Source: Euborellia annulipes (lineage: Eukaryota; Arthropoda; Insecta; Dermaptera; Anisolabididae). Taken from it: a stretch of DNA of 64,000 nucleotides. Positions 47,474-58,203 of the stretch are shown here, piece by piece. The notes under the pieces are model-generated. The model saw only the letters and a program-made list of their open reading frames with translations. It did no database searches and was not told where the DNA came from. Made by a program: the position numbers and the translations under genes. The stretch spans positions 124,001 to 188,000 of the forward strand of contig JAKCPI010002812.1 in assembly GCA_023213315.1 (NCBI GenBank), given 5' to 3'. The stretch's first letter is position 1. Each line of letters begins with the position of its first letter.

Positions 47474-48930
47474 GTCGTAGATCCTTAGAGTACAGGATAC
47501 GGCAATTATGAGTTTCAAAAATGAATCATATATTAACTTTAAAATGTTTCATAATCGTTTTTTTTTCTTATTGTATTTTATTTATATAGATCTATTCTTA
47601 TTCGATTTAGGCAACCGTCACCTAAAATTATAATGATTCAAAGATCACGATTCAATTTTGTTTTTGTTTATAAAAACGAACTATATAATTTCCTGCTTGA
47701 AATAAAAAGAATCGATTTAATATTAAACTAATACATGTAATAGCATATTTGTCGATTTCTCTCCCTTTTACTATCAAGGTAGACAAGATCGTTTTGCAAA
47801 CCTCTCAATGAATCATTACTTTCCGCATATCCATAATAGAAATTTTTTTTTACAAGATTTTTTTATTTTAATTTTTATGCGTTACATAAAATCTATCTAA
47901 AAAGGGTACGAACTATTAAAGTAAGAAAAGAAGAATTTTTGATTCTTTAAAATAATAAATGGTATCCAAATTTTTAATTTTCTTTAATTGAAAACTTATT
48001 ATAAAACTTGTTTCAATCACATTACTTGCCACTATTGTATCCTTTTTTCTATGAGTCCGGTGCGGACATTTTAAAAAATTTTTGGGAGTGCAGGCCGCCA
48101 TTCTTATTTAAAATTGAGAAAAGCTGGTGTATGAAATGCTTTCGTTTTCTATGCAAATAGAATTAGAAGCTATAAAACAGAACTTGAACCTTTTACATAA
48201 AAAGTCGGTCATTCAAATTATACATTTGAAAGCAAAAGTTGCTTATTTTTTTATTAAGCTGTTTTTAGACCGAATCACTGTGCGTATAAGAGGATTAATT
48301 AATAAAATAATCTTATCTAAAAATGATAAATCCAACCAATTCAATCATCTGTGTATATTAATAAAATAGAAACTGATGTATATTAAAATAATAAATATCA
48401 AGAAAATGCTAAAAGATTACAATTTTCAAGATATGATCGACTGGTCAACCTTTACTTAATATCAGCTGCAGCTGATTGGGAGAGGCACTTTCTCTCTCGT
48501 TACAGTTTCATGTGAGGAAAAAAATGCATTTAGAATTTATTAATCTCATACTCTATTTAATGTAGAAATTATAAAATAAAGTATGGAAGTTAAAAAATTT
48601 CATATATATTTATCCATACATAAATAAGACTTTTATTTCTTTTATTTTAGAACTCCAGATTTTTCGGGTATCTCTCTCTCAAAACCATCTGAAAGATAAA
48701 TTCCTAGACTAATATAACATAAGATATCCTCATCTAGCTCATTTGCGTCATAATTAAAAAAACAAAGTTTTGAATTTTTTTTTCTTACAACTAGTAATTA
48801 ACAATTAATTAATTTAAAAGAACTATTTAAATGTCGTTCTTTCAGGATGCATGCAATACAAATCTTAATAGGCCTAATGTGACAAAAATCTCGAAAAAAA
48901 AAAAAAAATTATAAAAACTATAATAAATAT
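47474..48930. other. Intergenic, nothing recognised
   Basis: AT-rich. A + frame at 48127-48369 has no recognisable domain and is likely chance. No repeat boundary found. Confidence 0.4.
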
Positions 48931-48935
48931 AATCA

Positions 48936-49137
48936 ACAAGACTATGTTTTTTGTGGATGGGCATCGGTGTGCTACCCATTGCACCAGGCCACCAGACCCT
49001 AGGGAAGGTCGACGGTTCGGCGGGTTGATGCAAAGGACAGCACACCGATGCTCCAGAAAGGCTGGAGATCCTGGGTTTGATTCCCGGGCGCCATGGAGCG
49101 CTTGGCCCAAAAACAAAAAACATACTCACAGTCTTGT
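48936..49137. repeat. Palindromic element with tRNA-like core
   Basis: The outer arms aacaagactatgttttttgt and acaaaaaacatactcacagt are inverted. Inside, gcatcggtgtgct and agcacaccgatgc are also inverted. The right side holds a B-box-like gggtttgattcccgg next to gcgccatggagcgc. It is compatible with a tRNA-derived element; no complete tRNA folds out. Confidence 0.6.
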
Positions 49138-49778
49138 TAAACAATTAGTATAAATTAAAAAACTTAAAAGGAAGAGGTTAAAAAAAAAAACTTTATTATT
49201 TTTTCATATTTATGATTAGTTAAGTATATTGAATTCAAATATATAGATCTCGAAAAAAAGTAAAAAAAATAGTCTATCAATTCTTCTGGTGCCTCTAGAC
49301 ATAAAAAAAAACAGGACTTCCTACTTTTAACACTTCATAAAATTTTATATAAAATACCTCCTCGAGCATTTTTTTTTTTTTGTATATTTATTATTATTAA
49401 TTTACCAAAAAAAAAATTTAATATTCCATAAAAATTTCTAAGTTCACGTTCATTTAATATAACCCGTTAAAAAAATATACACTTACAAGTCTGAGCTATT
49501 CTCATGTCTGGGGTCTCGAGTTCGCTTCCCGTCTCAAGCGAAAAAAATGGTATCAAAGCCGTAAACAGAAAACTGTCGAGTAGGAGGGGGGGGGGTTCGG
49601 ATGTTCCTAGAGGTAATCCCTTCTCCTAAATAAAGAATTTTAAAGAATATAAAATATTTAAAATTTTACCAGCAATTTTTGGGAGCCCATATACCCCCCA
49701 CTCCACTGGATAGGCACTACATATAATATGTCAGTAAGAAACTTAATTAACTAGTAAAACAATAAAAAAAAAATAAAA
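49138..49778. other. Intergenic; SINE-B head fragment
   Basis: A SINE-B head (tctcgagttcgcttcccgtc) lies at about 49490-49548, followed by a G-run (49586-49595). The rest shows nothing recognised. Confidence 0.45.
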
Positions 49779-50449
49779 AAAATCTGGTGTGACTGGCGCA
49801 CAGCACACAACTTTCTCTTACCTTCGGTAATCGAAAGTTGTGTACTGTGCTGTCTCCCAGATTTTTTGTGTCGACAAATATTTAGTTCCCGGCAGTAGGG
49901 AATATTTGAATTCAGATGTAAAATTTATAAGTATGGGAAAATATTTATATTTTGTAACCATGGCAACCATTTCTCCTATCTTTCCTATGAAGCACAAGAG
50001 TAAAGTGTGCTTCAAACAATTTTGAGGGCAAAACGAGAATATACATTTGAAAGAGCATCTAAAAAATAATTGATTTTTGAATTTTAATCAAAATCGTTCG
50101 AGCGAATTTTGAGAAAATCGAAAAAAACTGAAAAAGTACATCAGTAAAGTACTAGTACTCTTTGGCCGATTTTGATTAAAAGCTTATTTTTCCGGTCGCG
50201 GGGGTGTTTAACTTATATATAAAATTTCAGCCTCATAGCTCAATTCCTTCATGCTTAAAAGTGAACACAGAACACACACACACACAGACACACAGACAGA
50301 CAGACCATGTCGCGAAAACCACTTTTTGGATTCAGGGGACCTCAAAACGTGTATATCCATCAAAATCTCGACATCGAATTTTTGACATGAATCCAATACT
50401 TTCTCTCTCTATATATATTAACATATATATAGAGGTAGAGAAAGTAAAA
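49779..50449 (-). repeat. Element L copy, full length
   Basis: It is bounded by the tctggtgtgactgg hairpin (49781-49866) and the gaggtagagaaagtaaaa hairpin (about 50400-50449). It is uninterrupted, about 0.67 kb. Confidence 0.85.
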
Positions 50450-51027
50450 AATAAATAAATAATGAATAAGATTAGAGTTGATTTTAAAACACCTTCTTAC
50501 ATGTCACTATTTGGGGGCACTAGTAAAGTAAAAGTAAAAGGATGAATTTCTCATTTTTTTTTCTGATCTTAGATGATTAAAAGAAAATGAAAAAACCTAT
50601 AATTATATGAACTGAAGGAGATTGATTGACGCTTATATAATTGGAAAGACTTTTCTAGATATAAGTGTGGGTGAATATCCTGGCCAACCAGGGTGCATAA
50701 GAAGGAAGGGAGGCACAAGGTCCCCCCTACTCTTACCCTCCACAATCCTTTCACCTGGCTAATCGAGGCCGTCGAGATGCATTTTCATGTCTGGGGCCGC
50801 AAGTGCAAATTGCCCTAAAGTTATTTTTTTTCAACTTGAGACGAGGTTGTTATACTTTTCCTGGATTTGATAAGAATATTAATATAATATTAAAATATAA
50901 GGTAGGGGTATATTTTAAAAATAAAATAAGAAGGTTGGTGGGGGTTCATTTTACTCTACAGCAGCGAAAGTTTTTACCAATACTAAAAATAAAATCATCG
51001 TTTTTATTGAGTTTTAATTAAATATAG
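50450..51027. other. Intergenic, nothing recognised
   Basis: AT-rich with a short GC-richer patch (50695-50780). No gene seen. Confidence 0.4.
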
Positions 51028-51182
51028 TCCTGGGCTTATGGCTAGAAAGGTAAAGGGTTTGCATTCCGTCATATGCGAGAAATTTATTTCAATTGAATTA
51101 GATACCAATCAATTGAAATAAATAGAGACAGGGTTTAAATGGCCTCATATGCCCAAAAAGCCTTAAACAAATTTAAAAAAAT
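51028..51182 (+). mobile_element. SINE-B copy, diverged head
   Basis: Head with gggtttgcattccgtc, body tttcaattgaattagatacc, tail ggcctcatatgcccaaaaa plus A-run. Confidence 0.7.
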
Positions 51183-51412
51183 ATTATTAAATACATATTT
51201 AATTACATCTTAAACATAAACATAAACACCTTTTATTATATAAAATATTTATTAAAAATGTGTTCTGTAAATTTTATTTCCACAAAATAATTTTAAATAA
51301 TCATAAAAGGGAGAAAATATTAGGTTTTTAGTCAAGAATTTTTAAAATTGCCTAATATTTAGGAGAAATTAAAAATACTAGGTTCATGATTTATTAAAAA
51401 TTAATCTATCAA

Positions 51413-51631
51413 CACTTTTTTCCCACTCACACTCACACAGACATGCACACAGTCTTTTCGGCAACTCAGACCTTATATGACGTTAACCGTTATTGAATAG
51501 ATATATATTTGGGGCCCAGGCATTCTTATTTAACCCATTTGGTATCCAAATGGCTTAAATAAAATCATCGGACTGCCTGGGATCCGAACCCGCTACCCTT
51601 GGTTTAGAAGGCTCAGCACCAAGTCCGAGGC
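51413..51631 (-). mobile_element. SINE-A full-length copy beside a hammerhead motif
   Basis: Reverse SINE-A from tail (ccactcacactcacacag) to head (gatccgaacccgctaccc). Its target duplication (tatcaacactt, tattaacactt, one mismatch) includes the first bases of the hammerhead-like motif at 51639. Confidence 0.75.
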
Positions 51632-51638
51632 CTATTAA

Positions 51639-51683
51639 CACTTGATACGCATTTCGACACTTTTTCTGTCATCTTCAGAAGTG
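51639..51683 (-). ncRNA. Hammerhead-like ribozyme motif, most complete
   Basis: On the - strand: CACTT, CTGAAGA, T, GACA, loop gaaaaag, TGTC, GAAA, T-GCGT-A, TC, AAGTG. Stem I five pairs and stem II four pairs, all perfect. Unlike other copies, stem III has one U-A pair closed by a four-base loop instead of being a bare palindrome. All core positions are present plus the extra U after CTGANGA. Confidence 0.72.
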
Positions 51684-52635
51684 ATTCGTATTAAAAATTT
51701 AATTTTTAATAAATCATTGAAACTTATGACTTTGTGTTTTTAATTTCCCTTATAAACATAGAGTTTCAACTAGGGCTAATTAAAAAAAATATTTATTTAA
51801 TAACCTAATCACTTTTCTATCTTAATATTCAATTTTTTATACTAAATCCCTAAATTTACTTATCTCGAAATTTTTTGTATTTTGCTATCAAGTTAAATGA
51901 TTGGAATTTATATCCGTTTTCCATCCTTTTTTATTTATTATAAAAAAAATTATTTTGAATAAATTTTATTTCAAATGGAAAGTGATTATAAGCTCGAGTT
52001 TTGACTCTACTTCAAGGACTTTGATCTACCAAATTAAATATAAAATTAAAAACCATTTTCAAATCAATCCCCCCCTCCCTTTATTACGAAAGTATAAAAT
52101 AAATAAATAAATTCAACTTAAAAACAGTGAAATTTTGTTTTTATTTTATAAAAAGGCATGAAAATTTTATTGAAAAGGCAAGGTTAGAAATCAAATCACG
52201 TCTCGGAAAATCTTTTTAATTATAAAATTGATAAAACGTCATCTAAAAGTGGGGATTCTGATTTCACATTTATTGAGTAGAATTAGAAATAAGGAAAATT
52301 TTGTTTCACTTTATTAAGCAACATCAGTTAAAATAAATGAAATTAAAATTTTTAATTATTTTAAATAATTATAAAAAATGATTTTAAGTTTAAATAGCGT
52401 GAAATTGTTGTAAATTTTCATCTCTTTAATGAATCACCGGTCTAATGACTTTGCCTTTTTTTTCTTTTAAAGAAGTGCAAAAAATCCGGCTTTGGATAGA
52501 CAGACAAACAAAAGCGGATGACAAGAGGCGTGAGCAAATCTAAATGTGGGGTTAATGCATATTAATATATTTTAACTTTCTTTTTTTATGAATGTACAAC
52601 GCCTTGTTTGAAAATAAAATAAAAGAAAAGTCTTT
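51684..52635. other. Intergenic, nothing recognised
   Basis: AT-rich, short frames only. No repeat family identified. Confidence 0.4.
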
Positions 52636-52793
52636 TTTCGTCATCTAAGGCCATTTAGACCCCATCCCTATTTATTTCAAATGATATGTAATCAAATCAA
52701 ATGAAATAAATTTTTCTCGCTTGGGGCGGGAAGCGAACCCGGGACCCCGGCGCGAGGAGCTAGTGTCTTCTCTCTGAGCCACGGGTCACTGGC
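52636..52793 (-). mobile_element. SINE-B copy
   Basis: Reverse orientation: tail cgtcatctaaggccattta, body atttcaaatgatatgtaat, head gcgggaagcgaacccggga and tctctgagccacggg. Confidence 0.8.
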
Positions 52794-53011
52794 AATTTCA
52801 AAATATAAACTATATATAAATAAAATATTTTAGCACGAATGGCTTCATTATTTTACGTTTATGCTCCCCTTAAAATAATAATAATATAACTTCAGTCAAA
52901 ATTTTTCCGTCTCATCTAGCTACGCCCTTGTTAATATACGCCAATATATATTACTTAGTATTGGAAGTTTTTTATATACCTGGTTAATTGATGTTGTAGA
53001 AAGATAATAAA

Positions 53012-53420
53012 AAAGAGAGAGCTAATTATATTTTCGTTTATTATTACCTCAGTGCTGTCGTTTCGTCCTTTTTAGGGCCATCCTCAGAGCATTAGGATGG
53101 TCCTAAACAGGACCGAAACGTTTAAATAATATATAGAGAGAGCAGCTAATTATATTTTGGTTTATTATTCCCTCAGTGCTGTCGTTTCGGTCTTGTTTAG
53201 GACCATCCTAACGCTTTGAGGATGGCCCATTCTGACGCTTTGAGGATGGTCCTAAACAGGACCGAAACGTCAGCACTTAGAAGCGTTAGAATGGGCCATC
53301 TCAAAGCGTTAGAATGGGCCATCCTCAAAGCGTTAGGATGGTCCTAAACAGGACCGAAACGTCAGCACTGTGGGAATAATAAACGAAAATATAATTAGCT
53401 GCTCTCTCTATATATTATTT
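53012..53420. mobile_element. Palindromic cluster of five hammerhead-like motifs
   Basis: The outer arms (ctaattatattttcgtttat and ataaacgaaaatataattag) enclose motifs at 53051-53092 (-), 53087-53123 (+), 53175-53215 (-), 53236-53276 (+) and 53329-53369 (+). Most have stem II GGTCC/GGACC, then GAAACG. Stem I is built from GCT and AGC. Spacers repeat gcgttagaatgggccatc. The 5' core is mutated (TTAGGA or TTGAGGA) in four of the five; only the first keeps CTGAGGA. Confidence 0.7.
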
Positions 53421-53794
53421 AATCAGTTTGAGGAACTGATCAGGTCATTACTCGTGATGCTTCCTCATTCAATTGATCTCCTTAAAAAGTCATCAACTCA
53501 CTGTTTCCGAGAAAATGATTAAATCATAGTTCATTGTCATCATCATCAGCAAGTGTTATATAAAAAAAAAGTCACGATCTGTTCTTGTTGCAAATGGAGG
53601 CTGTAGCAGAATTAGAAAATTATAAAACTTTAGATCAAAATGCTTACTTAACCTCCTTCACTGATTGGAATAGTATAGGTCTATGCAAATAATTGGACGT
53701 TGTTACGCATAAAGGAACCAATCGCTATTATGATCGAAATTGAGATAAGTCCTTCATTTTGTAGGGAAAAAGAGCTACCTCTTTATTTAAATCA

Positions 53795-54310
53795 CAACAT
53801 TATTACTCTATGCCCTTTTTTTGTATAAAACAAGAAAATGTCATTGTCTTTGGGTTAAGCAAAGCCCCTAAAAGATAGGCAGCCAATGTGTTTTGTTAAT
53901 AATTTCGTTAATAATCAACAGATTTTCATGAACGAATGCTTTTTAGAAGGCCAAAGAACTATAGAATATCGTGAAAATTTGTTTTTTGCATTCAGGGATC
54001 AGAAAAATTGTATTAGGGGGGTCCAAAGTAAAAAAAAAAAAACTTAAAAATCCGATTTTTTGAAACTTTTAGCCGTTTGCGGCACGTCTAAATGACCTCC
54101 GATTTGGCTGAAAGTTAAAATCTATATGTATTATATATAACTCTCTGCATATTTCTAAGTGGTGTCGCCTTAAAAAAATCCAGGAAATTCAAAATAAAAG
54201 CCGCTTTAGAGCACATTTTCTATTGAAATTTAATTTTCTCTATATCTCTAAAACTAGACGTAATGGGGCATACTGATGGCATTTTTGGAATCACGTCGGT
54301 CCATTCTACT
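53795..54310 (+). repeat. Single-arm relative of the 62.5-64 kb foldback
   Basis: It shares aatttcgttaataatcaaca, ggccaaagaactatagaata, gccgtttgcggcacgtctaa and ctctatatctctaaaac with the arms at 62538-64000. A shorter relative lies at about 19690-19860. Confidence 0.7.
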
Positions 54311-54453
54311 ATAATATGCTATTCGGATTTGTGTTAATAAAAAGAAATTTTTTTTGTCGGCCTGTGTAATCTATAATAGGGCCTATATACAGCCCAAAAG
54401 TTTCCAATTCTATAATTAAAAAAAAAAAAAAATAGGCTTATTTAGACTAATAA

Positions 54454-54612
54454 TTTTTTTTTTTTAATTTCATTTAAGGTTTTTTCGGCATCGAAGGCCA
54501 TTTAGACTCCGTCTCTATTTATTTAAATTAAATGGTAGCCAATCCAATTGAAATAAATTTTTGTCGCATGAGAAGTCCCGTACCAGAAGCTATAGCCCTG
54601 AGCCAAAGGTCA
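54454..54612 (-). mobile_element. SINE-B copy, diverged
   Basis: Reverse orientation: tail tttttcggcatcgaaggcca, body tttaaattaaatggtagcca, head gcatgagaagtcccgtacc and ctgagccaaagg. Confidence 0.7.
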
Positions 54613-55619
54613 CTTAATTTTTCTCACTTTTTTGCAAAGAAAGTAAGCATTTTATAGGCCTTGAATAATCAATTTAATAAAAAATAATCTCGACTAATTA
54701 TAGAAATAATTAGGCTTGTAGAGAAATAATAATTATATACTATATTTAGAGCAAAAAATTAATAGTAAAGGTTTCATAAATAAATTCCTATTTGGAGTAA
54801 AACAAATAATTTTGATTAGAATGTTACGTACCAAAAATAAATCATTCGGATCGAAATTATAATGATTTGAAATAGGGTTTCTTTAGCTATTTGTTTCCCG
54901 ATTTAAAGAAATTATTTTGGTATTACCAAAGAATTATGTATAAGATTATGAATTGGAAATGCTCTTCATTAATCTCTCCTTTCCTTTTTCTCTTTTATTA
55001 ATAAATTAATAAAATTAGCTAATATAAAAAAAAGTAAAATCTCTATTGATAATTATTGATTTAAGCTAAACATCACTAAAAGTAAAAACAAAATGAAAAA
55101 TACGGAAATAGGAAGGTATAATATATTAATAAATAATATAAAAAAGAAAATAAAAGGTGAGATTAATTAAGTTAAAAAAAATTCATTTGTCTGATTCAAT
55201 TGGTTGTTTTTCTATTTTATTTATTTTATATGGGTAGGAAACGAACTTTTTCCTTATTTGGATACATGGAGGTGCGTTCCTATGGGGTACAGAATATAAG
55301 GGGGGGGCTCTCCTTCCTCAGAAAATTACATTAGATTTATATTTAATTTTTTAACATCTAGTTAATTTTAAAAAAAATTAGCCCCTTTTCAATTGACCCA
55401 ACGTCAGAATATCTCATCATATTGATTAGGTATTGCTATTTTGCAAAAAAATATACATACTAAAAATTTTTTTTTTATTATTTGGCTTTTGGTAAGCCAT
55501 TGAGCCAGTTATAAACCTTAACAAAATTCTTATAATAAAAGGGTAATAGGGTTTAAAAATAATCTAGGTTTAGTAAAAAATAAATTGAAACTGTACTAGA
55601 CTTTTCAATATATCACAGG

Positions 55620-55667
<48 letters not shown>

Positions 55668-56335
55668 TCAGGTGACAAAGTGAGAAAGTTCGAAATGACA
55701 TCATTGAGAACATAACCTGTGACCAGGGGCATGAATTTCCATTGGAAGGAGATTCAAAATCTGACTTTCTTATTCCTAATATTTTCTGCACACTCAGAGG
55801 AACAAAGTTATTCATGTATGAGTTGGGCGTGTCTTTGGTCTCGCGGGGCCGGTTCTTGCAAAATTTACTTTTGCTTCCATTAAAAGAGACATTCTCTATC
55901 TTTACAACTTATTTTAACGAAATATTATTTTGAATAAACAGAGAAGAATGAAAGTCATTTTTTAACGGAAAAGAATGTGACATTTTTAAATGCTCGAAAA
56001 TGGATGAAAAAGCTGTATTTTATATAATTTCGGTTACCAGATTTCCATAAATCCTTGGTTACGGTAACAAAAAACGCTTAAATATAAAAATTCAAATTGT
56101 CTGCTCTCTGGAGAGAGAGTGCATTTACCCCAAAAAATAAAATTAATTATAATTCAATAAAATTAATTAATTAAAAGTAGAATTTTCTTTGATTAAATTA
56201 ATACACTTGATTGAAAGTACAAATTTAGGTCTTTCCATCAATTTGGGCTCGATGTACTTTTTTCGGGTATATGAATTAATAAATATTTGATTATATAAAT
56301 TTCGTTTCGCTGCTTACATACGCGATATCTTAAAT
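54613..56335. other. Intergenic, nothing recognised
   Basis: AT-rich with a long A-run at 55627-55660. Short frames around it are low-complexity. I see no gene or repeat boundary. Confidence 0.45.
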
Positions 56336-56343
56336 ATTGTATA

Positions 56344-56624
56344 CAGTGGCGTCATTTCAACTTTTACTTGGGGGGGGGGCAAATTTTTTCTTGGGGGGGG
56401 GCAAACATTTTTTTTTTCTTAAAATTTACTTACAAATGGGTACTCAAATTTAGCCAAAACATATTTAATTTAATTAATTGTTTAATTTTGTACAGTTTGT
56501 ATATTCGTAGATGTATTTTGGACCATTTTATTTAGAATAATATAAAATTTTATAAAAATCAGAGCCCTTGGGGGGGCAAATGCCCCCCCCCCCCCGCCCC
56601 CCCCCCCCCCAAATGGCGCCACTG
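56344..56624. mobile_element. hAT-like MITE with perfect 8-bp duplication
   Basis: The ends are CAGTGGCG and GGCGCCACTG. The duplication ATTGTATA is at 56336-56343 and 56625-56632. The interior has G and C runs and shares its AT-rich core with 1516-1683. Confidence 0.88.
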
Positions 56625-56773
56625 ATTGTATATGTAATTTCTTATTTTTTTAATTGGATATTTTATTTTTTTTTTGCTTTTTACCTGATATTTGAAATTC
56701 TTTGTTCATTTTAGGTTTGGAATTCTTTTGTTTCTTTTGGTCAAATATTTAAATAAAATATTCTCACTTTTAA

Positions 56774-58200
56774 AGGTAGACTTTGGCTTGCGCGGACGGC
56801 GGGCGCGGACACCCGCGCCTTAGACTGAGACATGTGTTTTTCAATGGGAGCTCGTTCACTTGCGCGGTCAGCGGGCGAAGATGATGAGTCACTTTTTTCC
56901 ATCCGCGCGCGGGTCGCTCTTCTACTGAGAAATTCTCAGTCAGCCATCGACCGCGGGCGGGAAACGGAATTTATTTAAATTATAATCATGCAATATTCGT
57001 AATATAAGGCAAAATATTTACAGGAAACTCTTCATTTGAGAATTATATTTAAAAATTAAAATAAATTTAATAAAAAATAAAAACATAGGCCTATTTTATA
57101 TAAAGATTTAAAAAAAATTTCAGAATTTATAAATTATTTCATTTAAATACAATATTTATGTTTTTTTAAATAATTTTTTTTATTAGATAGTGAAATTAAA
57201 TAAACAATATGAATAAAAAAGTGGAAAGGGAATTAAAATAAATTATTATTCAAATAAAATAATTTACAAAATTAATTTTTATTAAATCAAACAGCCGAAA
57301 AAGATAGCTAGCATAGGCGCCGGAACTGGGGGGCAGGGTACATTGCCCCCCCTGGCATCCTACAGGGGGGGGCAGAGGGGGGGCAAAATTTCTTCTTTTA
57401 TTTCATTTATTATTAAAAATGATATATTTTTACTTTTGAAAAATAAAATCTTCTAAATTAAAAGAGTAAGAAATTCATTTTTTTCCAAATTTTTTCCAAA
57501 AATTTTTGAAAAATCACTAGCAAATTTTTTAAAATTTTAATTTTATTAAAATTGTGATTTTATTTAAAATTTTTAAAGTTTTATAGTAGATTTGTTTTTG
57601 TTTTATACTATTTAAACATATTAAATTATTTTAATTTTCTAAAAAAAATTTTTTTGCCCCCCCCTGATTCAAATTCGTTCCGGCGCCCCTGATAGCTAGC
57701 TACCCTGGCGATAATTTTTTTCCGCACTCAAACGCGATACTGTATTTAAATTTATTATTTAACAAAATATTTTAATGAATTTTTTTTTATGAACGTCTTT
57801 AAAAAGTATTTGACAAGTAATAAAATTACCAACTGCCTATAAATAAAATTTAAAACAAATAAATACGAACGGGATCTAAATGCCGAAAAAAGCCTTAAAT
57901 AAATAATAAAAAAAAATTGAAAACAATTTTTTAGAAATGTATAGCTTATTATATCAATTTTTTTTTAACAACAAAATATTAGTTAGTAAACCAAATCTCA
58001 TGAAAAATGTAATACAATGAATTATAAAAAGATTATAACTGACAATCATTGACGCGAAAGTTATAAATAAATAAATATATTTATATAGGCGCGCAATTCT
58101 GACCGCCATAGCGAAAGACCCTCAACGGACGAGAAGTTGTGGCATGACGTCATTGGCGCGGGTGCCCGCGTCCGCCGTCCGCGCAAGCCAAAGTCTACCT
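56774..58200. mobile_element. Harbinger-like MITE, GC-rich termini, 1.4 kb
   Basis: The terminal repeats are about 45 bp, starting AGGTAGACTTTGGCTTGCGC and ending GCGCAAGCCAAAGTCTACCT. TAA is duplicated at 56771-56773 and 58201-58203. A TWA duplication with AGG-type ends suggests PIF/Harbinger. The interior is AT-rich and non-coding. It carries a SINE-B tail fragment (57838-57917) and the hAT-like MITE at 57312-57691. Confidence 0.75.
57312..57691. mobile_element. hAT-like MITE nested in the Harbinger-like MITE
   Basis: The ends are CATAGGCGCCGGAAC and GTTCCGGCGCCCCTG. The duplication ATAGCTAG is at 57304-57311 and 57692-57699. The core has G and C runs. Confidence 0.88.
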
Positions 58201-58203
58201 TAA

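Noticed and set aside
48127..48369. 80-codon + frame
   Set aside because: No homologous motif recognised and no neighbouring splice signals; treated as chance.
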